From: Lineus longissimus | Lineage: Eukaryota > Nemertea > Pilidiophora > Heteronemertea > Lineidae | Length of the DNA: 64,000 bases | Assembly: GCF_910592395.1 (NCBI RefSeq) | Contig: NC_088323.1 | Span: 7,750,001 to 7,814,000, forward strand | Direction of reading: 5' to 3' | Part shown: positions 48,331 through 59,420 of the stretch, one piece after another | Layout: every line of letters starts with the position of its first letter | Numbering within the stretch: the first letter of the stretch is position 1 | Notes under the pieces: model-generated | What the model was told of the DNA's origin: nothing | Databases searched by the model: none | The model's input: only the letters and a program-made list of their open reading frames with translations | Program-made: the position numbers and the translations under genes

Positions 48331-50313
48331 TAAAGTGCCCTGTGAGATAAAAGTTCAACGTTGCTTAACTTCCAACCATGGACAAACATGCCAAACACTT
48401 GGTAATAAAGGAAATCCTCCATGGCCAGGGGATTAAGCTGTGCCATATAACTTGGGGTACAAAATCGCAAAATGATCATGGAGTATCTCGAAGGAAGTTA
48501 CACAAAACAGCAAATTAATTAACTTACACTTTTATTTCACCAATATAAAAGACATTGCAACAAAATAACATTTGTAGGGTTAGGGCCCAAAGGGACTAAC
48601 AGATTATGGCTACAGAAACTAATATTACAAGCTTGCGCAGCAAATGTAGATCATTTGCTTGGCGTACTGGCAGACGAGGTCAGAAAACGTAATAGACCTA
48701 TGTCACTTGTGACATCTGGTGGAATTCCGCAATTACACCAGACGTCACACAAGCGACATGGCTCGAATGCATTTTCTGATACCGCCCGCCATCACATCAT
48801 ACAAGTCATCTATAATGAAAATCACAGACATGACATCAAAGTGTGTACTGAACAAGAGGCCAAAGGGCCTTAACACTCAGCTGAAATACATGGGTACAAT
48901 GTACAAAACATCGAAAGTACATGGTAGGTCTCTTACAACCTCAAAATTCAGACACTAGATTTTATCAATTGCTGCCATCTTGAATATCAGCATCCTGAGA
49001 TTTAGGTGTTTGGTAATTCTATGTCATATATTGCGTCGCCAGTTCAGACTGTAAGACTTATTCAGGCCGAATTAGTGTCACTTTCTCTCAAAAAACGTTT
49101 TTTTAATCTATGAATAACAAAATATAATCTTTATAAATAAACCATGACACTAACGAATTTTATGAATAACTATAAATGCAGCGTTGGCCAGCAATCATTT
49201 TCGCTGGCTTAGTAGTGATGCGATAGCCTCTTAGCAAATCGAAAAATTCTTTCCTTTTTTATCCGCGGCACTGCTTTTCAAGATGGTGGCAACTTACTAG
49301 TTCTAGAGGCGTTGTAAGGAACAAAATCAGCGCCTCTAGTGTCAAGATTGCTGTGTGTTATGATGTTAGGTGCTGCCCCCATAATATGGCAATGCACTGA
49401 CATTTATTAAGTGATGCCCTCTGGCAAGAGTCTCCTACAACGGCTTATGAAAAAGGGTTAAGCGGACCTTTAAAAAAAAAATCTGCACATTCCGGAGGTA
49501 ACCCACCCGAGGAGTGTGCCTGGCACATTTCATGTCAATCGATCAAAACACAAACACAAACTTCCAAAACTCAGTAATAATATATAAGGTTTTGTTGACA
49601 AAGAAGTGCTGACATGATTTAAAAATTCACATTACAGTTCCTAGTCCAGTGGATACCCCATACAGCACCAATGGAATCATTTTGATGGAAAGCAACAACT
49701 CAGATGGCCAGAAATAAGACAAGCAGCATTACAGCCCATTTTGTTTGAATTTAAACTAAAGTTAACACGTCATATGCTCCCAGTTCACTGAGTGGAGTCA
49801 GAAGTACAAAAATACCAAAAAAAGAAATGCTCAGTTTGCCTATCTGATGTTTTGGCTGCAGCATAAGACAGGATCAGCATGATGTCTGCAGTGGCAACAA
49901 CAGCTGATATCATCAAACCGACTCCCTGCAAGAAGCCATTGACAATGTTCAGGGGCGACCGCACAGAACAACCGATAGCTACAGGTACCGATAGCCACTA
50001 TAGGCATACTATAGGTAACCCCCTAAAGTCATGTCTGGTACAGGCACACAGAAATCACAGATAAGCCCCGATAGACTATCGGCAACTTTCACTATCTGTG
50101 ACCCAAATTAATGCCATGCCAGGTGCGTGGTTGGTCGTAAATTGCTTTTTATCAGCTTGGCCAGGAAATATATTTATAGATTTGTGTGATAACATGTGTT
50201 TTCTTGTGGGTTTCTACGCTAACTAAGCAGCCACAGTCATTTGTTAGTCCTTAGTCACTACTTAGTATTAGAATAAGGCCTTTCAGTGTCTGTATAGGCT
50301 TATACTTGGCATC

Positions 50314-52079
50314 ATGGAGGCCCCGAGACAAAAGAGAAAGCGCCAACCAGACTTTTCTGCTGCAGAGGTGGAGTGTTTGGTGGATATGTTTATCCAACAT
50401 AATGTCACCTTAACCGCCAAACATGGCAAAATTACCCAGATGGACAAAAAACACAGTTTGAAATCCCCCCAAAGCATTGATACTGTCAACAATTTCCCTG
50501 TAAAGAACTCTATTATCTATCAAGGATAAATGGATCTCTATTAACCCTTTAAGGACTACTCTCGCCGGGCGGCGAGAGATCAAAAATCAACGTTCTGGAC
50601 TACTCTCGCCGCCCGGCGAGATATTGTGCTGTCCGACTATACTTCGTTCCGCTTATTCCATGGTTTGAGCTTGCTATTTATAACCACCCGGAGGGGATTC
50701 CCCAGATCATATGCTACAAGTTTGCTATTCATTGCGACTTCGTAGCGCGATTCTGAGTGTAGATAATTATCAATTTTTTGCGGGACAACTTCGTCAAGAC
50801 GTCAAAATGACAAGACATCTGTCTGTAGAAGACGTTCTGGAGGAACTTATGGCGGACGATGGTTCTGGAGATGAGGATTTTGCGGAAATACCAGACCTTG
50901 AGTTCTTGATACCCCCCAGATGATTTCATTTTCAAAAAGTAGAGGTAAAATGCTCAAAAAAGTTCAATTACACCAAGGCTGTTGCATTGATGCTTGTTCT
51001 TCAAAAATCACTTTGAATTGATGATGTCTCAAAATTTTTGTCAAGTCAAAACTCTGTTAGTCCGTGAGGTTGGTAAAATTATAACTCTGTTAGTCCTTAA
51101 AGGGTTAAACGTGATGTGAAAAACAAAGTTGCGGGCCATATACGGGAAAACATGAAACACCGTCGTCAGACTGGAGGAGGGGAGGCTCTGCCAGACGATG
51201 ATGATGCGGAAGAAAGTTTAAAGGCCATTCTCACAGACAGAGAATGGAGAATCTACAATATAATTCAAAAAGCTTTTCATTACAGGAATAGCCGGCGCAT
51301 TTGGTTCTGGGGAATATCAGCCAACATATTTCAATGACAGGGACCCATCTCCAACGCCATCAAGGGCTTCACCACAAGATGATATGCCAATTCGAAGCCC
51401 GCAGTCACCTTCACCACCATTATTCCTGTTAGCTCAATGCCGTACGCCACCGACACAGCTGACACAAAGAAGCAGCAGTTCCCCAGACCTTCTCGCCACG
51501 GCCTCGGTCGCCAACCCATCTCGGTCCCAAACCCCTGAATCACCCCCGAGATGCAGGCCCTCGTCTGTCACACCATTTCTCACTCGACAACTTGCTGCTA
51601 GAACAACGACATCAGCTTCAAGTGCTAGAGGAACAACATCAGCTACAAGTACTTCTAGAGGAACAACAACATCAGCTTCAAGTGCTACTAAAGCAACAAC
51701 ATCAGCTTCAAGTGCTACTAAAGCAACAACATCAGCTTCAAAAAGATGTGAAAGAGACAACCCATATTCTGGTAATGATTCAAAGAATACGAGCAAGATG
51801 ACTGCATCGGAATACTAGAGGAAGATGCTGAAGATTGAGAAGAAAAAGCTTAAAGTACAACAGAAGATGTATAATCTGAAGGAGAAGTATTATCAGAAGA
51901 AGTTGCAGTTGCTATCCAAACAGTCTGAACCAACTGACTTGGCTCCACGTAATAATACCAGTACACATTCATTTCAAGCGGCCCCTACCACCTCAAATTC
52001 ATTCCAGGGAGGTACCGGGTACTCTGATTATTACCAGCAGTCTTTTGGAGAATACACTCAATTAAAGTGCAAGACGTAG
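50314..52079 (+). pseudogene. Myb/SANT-like DNA-binding protein (Harbinger-associated type), decayed and split by a piggyBac insertion
   Basis: The remains begin KRKRQPDFSAAEVECLVDMF, the first helix of a Myb/SANT-like domain of the kind coded by PIF/Harbinger elements and their NAIF1/MSANTD relatives. The C-terminal part of the domain resumes after the insertion at 50545-51104 as KWISIKRDVKNKVAGHIREN, then a typical TGGG linker and acidic segment. A Ser/Pro/Thr-rich part (51360-51590) and a Gln/Leu coiled coil follow (LLEQRHQLQVLEEQ about 51592-51745; KIEKKKLKVQQKMYNLKEK from 51828). The pieces lie in different frames (shifts near 50450-50530, 51280 and 51600-51830), so no continuous product is possible without unseen introns. 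No partner transposase of the same age was found beside it. Confidence 0.75.
50541..51108. mobile_element. Non-autonomous piggyBac element with TTAA target duplication
   Basis: The 560-bp element (50545-51104) is bounded by TTAA at 50541-50544 and 51105-51108. Inverted ends read CCCTTTAAGGACTA and TAGTCCTTAAAGGG. Subterminal palindromes with CTCGCCGGGCGGCGAGAG occur at the left end. A short frame at 50808-50923 (MTRHLSVEDVLEELMADDGS, then acidic residues) resembles the N-terminus of piggyBac-type transposases, so it is an internally deleted derivative. Removing it together with one TTAA joins the flanking Myb-like sequence as KWISIKRD. Confidence 0.9.
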
Positions 52080-52317
52080 CGGTCAGACGAAAAAATAAAT
52101 TATTTCAGTTCCATGAGGTAACTATAGGTGGCGCAGAGAGAATTTCGGCTCTATAGGAGGACAAATAAAAACCGACGATCACAACACATTGACTCTTGTT
52201 CCTAAATTATCTTGTATCTTATTGATACATTACGATGTACACTACTTGGTTTGTATGCGCGAGCTTGTAAATAACTATCAGCTAGCACATCGCGAATTTT
52301 GGGTTTGATGAAGAAAC
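52080..52317. other. Short spacer, no recognised content
   Basis: About 240 bases lie between the Myb-like remnant and the next predicted gene. The segment contains GTAACTATAGGTGGCGC, also faintly echoed near 50010-50030, but no clear element end. Confidence 0.4.
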
Positions 52318-55300
52318 ATGGCGGAAGAAAGAGTTTTACTTCCATCTCTGCAAGGTTCGTCGAAGTGTGAGGAGCGTCCCCCATGTCAATTGCGACGAAG
52401 AGGACGACCGCCAGGAGATGGTCAGAAGAGGAGGGATAGAGAAGGGCAGAGGGTTTATTTAGGCGAGGTTGGGCCTATTTTCAAGAGCAGACTGGCGGAA
52501 TCCGGTTACCCTAGTGCCAGTGCATTTGCCAACACCTTTTAGACGTTCATCATGTTCATGATCAGAAGTTTAGCAGTGATCGTGATGGTGTTTGCAAGCT
52601 TTGCAGATCGCAGAATCGATCTAAGTAAGTATAATGAATATTCAGTCGCTCAGTTACGGTGTATCCGCCAGTTTACCATTGTTTGATTTTACAAACGATC
52701 TTACAAACAACAACTTAGTCTTAGCCGTAGGCTAGGCCTAGTGAAACCTAGGGCCAATACCAGAATATGAAGCAGGCAGAAGCCCCAACTGCCAAGGCCA
52801 GGTCATTTTCAGATCAGTTCATATTTTATATGATATTTGGCCATTGATTGACTATCGAGTTTACTTCTGGCATGTCTGGCACGTATAGCTTGCAGGCGGA
52901 GGTAGTCACTGCTAGCCACAACTTGTTGTGGCTACCACTAGTACTAGTAGGCCTCGGCCTTATGATAACGATGTTATACTTTTGAATATCATTTTCATTG
53001 CATGATTGTGTTCAATGTTTCAGTCCCGTTTCCTGTAAATTTCCAACTACTGGTAAGGAATCCAATCAAAGTCCATGTACCCTGCCAAGAATAGAAACAA
53101 GGATTGCTTTATCAGGTTGGTATGATTATTTATTGAAGTCTAAGTCCTGGTCACTGTTGTGCTTCCCTTTCCATTCCATTGAGACAGTCTTTAATTTTGT
53201 ATATGTAAATATAATTGAACAATATGTTCCTTTGGTCATTAGAGATTGTATTGTGGTGCAGTCTTTCTTATTATGACATTTGATCATGTTAGTCACTAGA
53301 ATTACAATTTTATTTGTGCTCATCTTTCATTCCAATGTTTCAGGCCATGTTCAACTTGATCATGTGGATGAGTCAACCCTTAGTGCAAAGTTGCAGAACC
53401 TGAGTTGTGATGGTAATGTGGAGAATTTCAAAGAAGGTACCTATAAAGTTCAATTGTTATTCGCCAACTGTGCTGTTCAGTGTTTAGATATACATGTAAA
53501 TTGGAGAGGTTCTTTTGCAAATCATGGCAACAAATATTTTCCAAAATATACAGAATGAGAATTTTGACAACCCAATTGAGCCAGCTAATTCCAGAAGCAG
53601 TCGGTCTGTTCTGGGGATAGACTAAAGATTTCCAAACCTTTTCTGAAAAGCCGGTGTTGAAGAGTTGGCTCAGTTGCTCTCAACTCAATATCTTACTGGC
53701 TTGATATGCATATGCTTTTTTATCTTCCAGCCTCTGGTGAACGTGTCACTGCTTATGATAAAACGCCGTTAGGTCTGACGACAAGGGCAGTAAACACAAT
53801 AGGTGTGTATTAAACAAGCACGACTACGATTTGACTGGTACTTTTGCAATTGACATGGATCCTTTTTGGAACTAGGCTAATTGATTTACATAAACTATTC
53901 TTAAAACATTTTCCGTATCATACCTTAAAATCTCCAAATAATGCAAGCATGTTATGTGTAATTTGGTTTATAATGGTATCATGCTATAATCAGTATGAAT
54001 CGTGGAGAGATAAGGGTATTTAGTAAAGGTCGTCATCTTTTCAGGTCACTCTCGGCCAATGACAAAGGCAAAGTTGTTTTCAACCCCGTTGAAACCTTTT
54101 CATTCGGATGATTTGATGTAAGTCAACACACCCTTGTTATCATCAATAATCACACATCCATAAAGTGTGTGGAAGGATAGGCTCCCTGTTTCGATTTTTG
54201 AAGTTAGGCTCAGGTACATGTATTTGGAGGCTGATTATGAAGTGACTAGAAGAATCTCAGTGGTACATGCACTCTCAGTGGTTCATGCAGTGCATGTACC
54301 ATACAGCAAACACATGAATTAAAATTTTGAATAACAAAATAACACCGTGAGGCTTGATTGCATGGGTACTTCCCCCTCCACTTTAGCCTGCTAAGATTTC
54401 ATCTTGTTCAGATATTGATTAAAAATGATTGCTTTTGTGGTCCTTGAAGCGCTGAATGAAGATTTTCAGTTTGACCAGCATCATTCATTGTGCGTCATTT
54501 ATATAAATCCTATCATTACATTTTGATTTGGTTTTTTAGTGATTGTGGCGTGAGTGATGTGTCTTGTGCTTCTGACGATGGCAAGTTGGCAACGGCACAT
54601 ATTGGAGTGGACCCTCGTTCATTCCATACCAATGACTCCGATGATAGTGACGAGGATGACAGAGTGGACGTGGATGATACTATGCATCACCAGCTCTACA
54701 TTGAGTCGATATTGGAGGATGGAATTTCAGATGGAGAAGGAAATGTCAGGTAATGAGACTGAACTTAAATCAGCGCATCTTGTGCCCTGTGTACTTACAC
54801 AGGATTCCAACAGAAAAGAGCCTTGCTTGAAGTGTAATCATCAACAGACTGCTGAAGATTTTTCTGTCCCCACAACAGCCACCGTAAAGAAACACTACAG
54901 GTGTACATATATTTTGTCCTTTAACTTTAAAGCATCATCACCCCTACCAGTAAGAAAAATTAATGAAATTTCCCTTCTAATACTTCTTACCCCATCAGTA
55001 ATAACTATTGCAGATATTTCTGTGGCATGCTTGTTATTTGAATTATTATGCATTATGCATATGATCGATCCTTTCAGGTTTCTTGAAGTTTCCACCATCG
55101 AAGATGAAGTTTTTGGTGTGGAGGATAGTAATCTAGGCTATGAAGATGGCGAGGCTATCGTTGAAGACTCAGAGGTGCGCGATGTGGATATGGAAAAAAT
55201 CATATCGGGGGAAAAGTGTATCGCATTTGTCGATCGACTTGTAGATCTGGTGAAGCAGGCCTACGGTCTGCGTTGCAACAAATGCCAGTGCAAGAGGACT

Positions 55301-55524
55301 TTTCGTCCTGTGAAAAGGGGCACTTGCACTGTCATTATCTGGGAGTGCCAGGGAAAGGTAAAGCACAAAGGTAGCTGGGCTTCCCAGCCTATGTTCACCA
55401 ACGGATATGCTGGGAATTTTCTTCTTAGTACCTGCCTCCTTCTTTCGGGTGGAAGCTATCTGAGGACTGCCACATTCTTCAAGTTTGCCAACGTGGGTTT
55501 CATTGACAAGGCCTCATTTTATTG
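52318..55524 (+). CDS. Transposon-like multi-exon gene with Cys-rich SQP/AGN domain, N-terminal frameshift and truncated 3' end
   Basis: Predicted exons are 52318-52624, 53024-53052, 53344-53436, 53731-53802, 54045-54117, 54540-54749 and 55078-55524, with GT-AG borders and matching phases. The first exon encodes a basic N-terminus and RVYLGEVGPIFKSRL; one missing base near 52535 breaks the frame before HLLDVHHVHDQKF and a CKLCR motif. Middle exons are acidic (SDDSDEDDRVDVDD). The last exon has RCNKCQCKRTFRPVKRGTC, WASQPMFTNGYAGNFLLST and FANVGFIDKASFYW, a pattern seen in widespread invertebrate repeat-coded proteins, possibly Kolobok-type transposases (from memory, not verified). The final donor (GTGAGT at 55525) has no recognisable downstream exon in the window. 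Probably a decaying element gene. Confidence 0.6.
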
Positions 55525-56151
55525 GTGAGTTTCCCAGTCTATCTCTCGCAATTTCCATAGGTACATGTTTTAGGTTCTAAATTTGCTGAAAGAGGAGTGG
55601 CATTACACAGTTAATATTGATTACAACTAGATTTAGGCTATTGCACTGTTATAGTATCGAACTATAACATGCAACATCTTAGTTTATATTAACTAACATG
55701 CACATATAGGTTTAGCATTCCGACTACCGGTATAACTTGGACATCTAATGTAGTTTTGATGTGCCATTGATATAGACTGCATCATATTTGGAAATCGGAT
55801 GATAGTATCAATTTGCATAGACCTATAGAGTTGGAGACTCGACATATCAAAAGTTTAGTTATGCAAAATCTAATGTTTAGCTATCCAACTATAACATGCA
55901 CATCTAGCTTTAGGTATCTGAATGTAATTTGGACATCTAGGTTTAGTTAAATCACCATTAGAGACAGTATCATATGGAAATCAGACAGCAGGTTCTCTGT
56001 CGATGTATTGTCTTTGATAGTTATGGAGGACTATGATTTCCCCATATGAAGCATACTGAGTAGTATAGTTTTGCATACAGTTGAATACTCGACATATTAT
56101 TCAAATTTCAAATTTTGAATGTTTTAATTTATATTTTTCATTCATGAGTCC
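55525..56151. other. AT-rich spacer or intron before Harbinger element
   Basis: No exon is recognised. Loosely repeated phrases such as CTATAACATGCA, GGACATCTA and TTAGGTAT suggest an old internal duplication (55640-55960). This may be the intron following the transposon-like gene's last exon. Confidence 0.4.
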
Positions 56152-56369
56152 CTGGGCCCATATTCATAAACGTACTTAAGTCAAAGTATGACACCTATCT
56201 ACCTACTTAACTCAAGTATCATACTTAAGTGGAATTCAATATCCTACTTATCAAAAGTATGATACTCAAATTCCTACTTATATTTAAGACACCTCCAGAC
56301 CTGTCTTAACTTTGAGTAGGTTGGGTGTTCGCTATAAAAAAATCAATTTAGACTCTACATTGGTGGAGA

Positions 56370-57416
56370 ATGGCTGTGTTTATGATCGCTGCGCTAGAAG
56401 AACTGGAAGGACAACGTGCTACGCGGCGAGAGAGGGTATTTCGGGACCGTGTCCATCCGTTGGACATCTATAACGATGTGCAACTTTATCAACGATATCG
56501 TTTCGATAGGCAAACCATTTTGGAACTGATTGATGTGGTAGGTGATGAACTTGAGCCACAGACGTTGAGGAATCATGCTCTACCAAGTTCACTAAAACTA
56601 CTTGCTGCCCTTCGATTTTATGCTTCCGGGTCATTTCAAATGGTCACAAGTGATACAGTGCACGTATCACAACCAACAATGTGTAGAGTGATTTCCCAAG
56701 TGACCCATGCACTGCTTCCTCTGTTGCCAAGAGCCGTGGAATTTCCAAGTATTGCAAATATTCCGAACATTGTCGCCGAGTTTCATGAAATTGCGAACTT
56801 TCCCTGTGTTGTTGGTTTGGTCGACGGCACACACATTTGGATTCAAGGCCCTAGCCAGCACGAGTGGCGCTACGTCAACCGGAAGAACTATTACTCAATA
56901 AATACCCAAGTCGTGATGGATGCTAGATGTCGATTCATCAACGTGGTAGCAAAATGGCCAGGAAGTACCCACGACTCTGTGATTCTTAGGGAAAGTGCAC
57001 TTCCACGAGTTTTTGAGGAACGAGCAGCAGACGAATTGCTTTTGGGAGATAGTGGGTACCCACTGAGACCATGGCTCATGACACCTTTCCTCAATCCTAA
57101 CACTGCCCAACAACGTGCCTACAACAGAGCTCATAAGAGAACAAGATGTTTGGTGGAAAGAGGCATTGGACAATGGAAAAGAAGATTCCACTGTCTCCAC
57201 GGCAAATTGAGATACAACCCGAGAAAATCATGTGAGATAATTGGCGTGTGTGCACTTCTACACAATATTGCCATCAACAGAGGGCTGCCCGATTTTGACG
57301 AACAACCAATCGAACTGCGACCGCAACCCGATGTTGATCCAGAAAACGTAGTTCCCTTACCTGACAGAGCATACGGGGTTGGGAGAAGAAATCAATTGGT
57401 AAATGTCCACTTCTAA
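56370..57416 (+). CDS. Harbinger transposase (HARBI1-like, DDE_Tnp_4)
   Basis: This uninterrupted 348-residue frame is typical of PIF/Harbinger transposases and their domesticated relative HARBI1. After an N-terminal helical region with a likely DNA-binding motif (SQPTMCRVISQVTHAL), the RNase H-like catalytic core shows the first Asp in VGLVDGTHIWIQG (about residue 153), the second in LLGDSGYPLRPWLMTPF (about 228), and the Glu in RCLVERGIGQWKRRF (about 265). The later ALLHNIAINRGLP segment is also family-typical. The protein would cut and paste the surrounding element with help from the Myb-like protein coded on the other strand. No stop or frameshift is seen, so it may be functional or recently so. 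The 3' ends of the two genes are about 65 bases apart. Confidence 0.95.
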   Translation: MAVFMIAALEELEGQRATRRERVFRDRVHPLDIYNDVQLYQRYRFDRQTILELIDVVGDELEPQTLRNHALPSSLKLLAALRFYASGSFQMVTSDTVHVSQPTMCRVISQVTHALLPLLPRAVEFPSIANIPNIVAEFHEIANFPCVVGLVDGTHIWIQGPSQHEWRYVNRKNYYSINTQVVMDARCRFINVVAKWPGSTHDSVILRESALPRVFEERAADELLLGDSGYPLRPWLMTPFLNPNTAQQRAYNRAHKRTRCLVERGIGQWKRRFHCLHGKLRYNPRKSCEIIGVCALLHNIAINRGLPDFDEQPIELRPQPDVDPENVVPLPDRAYGVGRRNQLVNVHF

Positions 57417-57481
57417 TGATCAAGGTGAGTTTAGTTTAGTCAAGATATACATTTTGTTTTTATTTTCACAAAAGTTACACA

Positions 57482-58532
57482 TCAAAGATTGGTTAGAGAG
57501 TAATCGTATGGTCGGTTATTGCTCATATCATAATTGCCAACTTCATCTCGTTCAAGCTTTCTCTTCTTAAGTTGCAACACTTCAATTTCTAAAACAAGTT
57601 TAGTTTTCTCCAATTTAAGCTTTTCGATTTCTAATGTGGACCTCGTCTTCTCGAGATCCAAAAGCTCTGCGTGGCTGGCTGCTCGGGCTGTAGCTTCTTC
57701 ATTGACACTGGCTTTTTGTTTCTTCGTAGCTGATTCCACGTCTGGCAAAGGGGGACAAGGATCCGGAATTGCAGACGGTGTAAGACTCCTTCTCGTTGTA
57801 AGAAGTTGACTGCATGCTTGCGATTGCTGTTCACGAATGGAATCCGTACTGTAAAATAAACAATGGTTGCGATTACCGTACAGGTAAATGTACACGTAAA
57901 TGTAAATTGACTATTTCTTTGAATCAGGATTGATTGCAGCCAGTATTTGGACTGATTGCAGTACATGTACTTGCCTTGAACTACTACTTCCACTTGCCGT
58001 AGATGTACTTGTAGTGGGAGTATTTGAGACAACAGCCGGCGTGTTTTCAATGCCACCTTCTATCCCTGTGAGTGTTGGGTCATCTTCACCCAAAATTGCC
58101 AACACTTTCTGCGAAATCAGTGACGGTTCAACTGGTGCCGGTCCTCCTCCTAAAGGATAAATGCAAATAATTGAATACAGCATGATAAAAAAACTGTTGT
58201 TAAAATTATTTTTTGTTGTATTAAATGTTAAACTTGAAAGTTATTTTGCTCTCACCTGTTTTAGCTAGCTCTTTACGATATTTCCTGTATTCATCCTTTG
58301 CATTTGAACACAAATTCTGCCATTTCTTGAGATAGTCAGCATCGGACCTCGTAACCGACGGATTTCGCCTATTCATGGCGGAGGTGATATTCTGCCACGC
58401 ATCATGTTTCTTCTTATTTGAAATATTGGCACTGAACTTTCCCGTCACTACATTAAATACATTCTCATATTCCTCGCAAAGTCGATATTTTTCACCTTCC
58501 GAAAAATTTGGCTTGCGCTTAGCCTTGTCCAT
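57482..58532 (-). CDS. Harbinger Myb/SANT-like DNA-binding protein, 3 exons
   Basis: Exons 58256-58532, 57975-58149 and 57482-57848 join to 819 bases (272 residues). Residues 5-92 form a Myb/SANT-like domain (KRKPNFSEGEKYRLCEEYEN, HDAWQNITSAMN, KKWQNLCSNAKDEYRKYRKE). A Ser/Thr-rich linker follows, then a basic/coiled-coil C-terminus rich in LEIEKLKLEKTKLVLEIEVL heptads. In characterised Harbingers this partner binds the element ends and brings the transposase to the nucleus. The second intron uses a GC donor (AAG before GCAAGT, plus position 57974-57969). The nearby GT (after CAA) would put exon 3 in a frame with an early TGA, so the GC site is required by phase. Confidence 0.88.
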
Positions 58533-58885
58533 GCTGAATAGATAGGACTATGAAGAATGTGCATACCATCCGAGGCCTTCCCATGCAATTTAGACCGCCC
58601 CAATACCTTCCCAAACCACAAAAATGAGCAACATAATCTATGAAATGCGATCACCAACCCTGGGAATGTCTCGGAAAAACGTTTAAGCATGATGCCTAAA
58701 TATAGGTATCATACTTAACAATGTATGACACTAAGGACGGTTTATGAATTCCAACATAAGTATCATGACTATTAAAGTATGACACATAGAGTTTAGGTGA
58801 CTTATCTTAGGAATTTTTATGAATATGGGCCCTGGTTTAACAAAATGTCTGATTGAACTTCCCAAATTGGTAGGGTGCTGTAGAT

Positions 58886-59420
58886 CTAATCTCTGGCAAA
58901 AACCCGACGCACGAGTTCCATCCTTGCATTGACTCCAGCCAAGTCTCTTTGGTGGATGGCATTTCCAGCCTGGAAATTGGGGTCATTCAAGAGCAGCTCT
59001 TCATCAAAATCTTCTTCAATTGGGAGGCCATGGTCTATTGAGAAGTTATGCAACGCTCCATATGCTGCAATGATTCGTGATGCTCTGGGTGGTTGAAACA
59101 TAATCGGCTTCGTTAAACATCGCCACCTCATTTTCAATACACCATTGCAACGCTCCACCCCTGAACGGAGGTGCTTATGTGCCCTGTTGTATCTTTCCTG
59201 AGCGTCATTGGCAGGGTAAGGAAATGGAACCAGCAACCACCATTTCAATGGATAACCTGCATCCCCTCAAAGCCAACTATTCCCCATCTTGCCATTTTCA
59301 AAAAGTTTCTCAGCATGAAAGTGTCGTGTGTTGCCCCTGGCCACCTTGCATCCAGATACATCTATTCCTGTCTGATATCAAGTTTCTTGCCTTTGTTATC
59401 ACGAATTTGACAAATATCAA
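58886..59420 (-). pseudogene. Second Harbinger transposase, C-terminal remnant
   Basis: The best preserved part (58886-59248) encodes KWWLLVPFPYPANDAQERYN, the Glu-containing GVERCNGVLKMRWRCL and AAYGALHNFSIDHGLPIEED, the C-terminal third of a Harbinger transposase distinct from the one at 56370. Further upstream on this strand, RWPGATHDTFMLRN and GDAGYPLK can be read only in shifted frames with stops. The N-terminal half, first catalytic Asp region and terminal repeats are not found. The intact Harbinger ends about 50 bases away, so the two lie side by side. Confidence 0.85.

Larger units (their letters stand above)
41835..50313. other. Gene-poor region downstream of FBXL4
   Basis: No protein-coding gene is recognised in these 8.5 kb. 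The first part is probably FBXL4 3'UTR, but its end cannot be fixed; AATAAA-like sites occur near 45070, 45098 and 46312. Contents are a MITE at 41946, repeat family C at 43389, a 170-bp duplication at 43704, a 69-bp repeat at 45650, a large 83-bp-type array at 46450-48330, and a three-fold repeat around AATAAAGACTCTGATGATAT (45067-45125). The 48.3-50.3 kb part shows nothing recognisable. Confidence 0.55.
56155..58831. mobile_element. PIF/Harbinger DNA transposon, apparently intact, with 3-bp CTG target duplication
   Basis: The 2677-bp element has terminal inverted repeats GGCCCATATTCATAAA (56155-56170) and its complement at 58816-58831. CTG lies immediately outside both ends (56152-56154, 58832-58834). 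Harbingers make 3-bp duplications, more often TWA. It carries two convergent genes, a DDE transposase (+) and a Myb/SANT-like protein (-), the standard Harbinger pair. Both subterminal regions hold several AAGTATGAYAC / GTATCATACTT motifs (about 56184, 56213, 56255; 58705, 58721, 58758, 58774), candidate protein-binding sites. Confidence 0.93.

Noticed and set aside
54803-54900. Additional exon of the transposon-like gene (KEPCLKCNHQQ)
   Set aside because: It has acceptor and donor motifs and is in frame with the next exon, but including it after 54749 puts a stop in frame. It could be an alternative exon or decay.
54554-55528. Single 324-codon exon gene
   Set aside because: Its first part is out of frame with the acidic exon 54540-54749, and the middle crosses a donor at 54750 and an acceptor at 55076-55077. 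Splicing those two gives a phase-consistent product.
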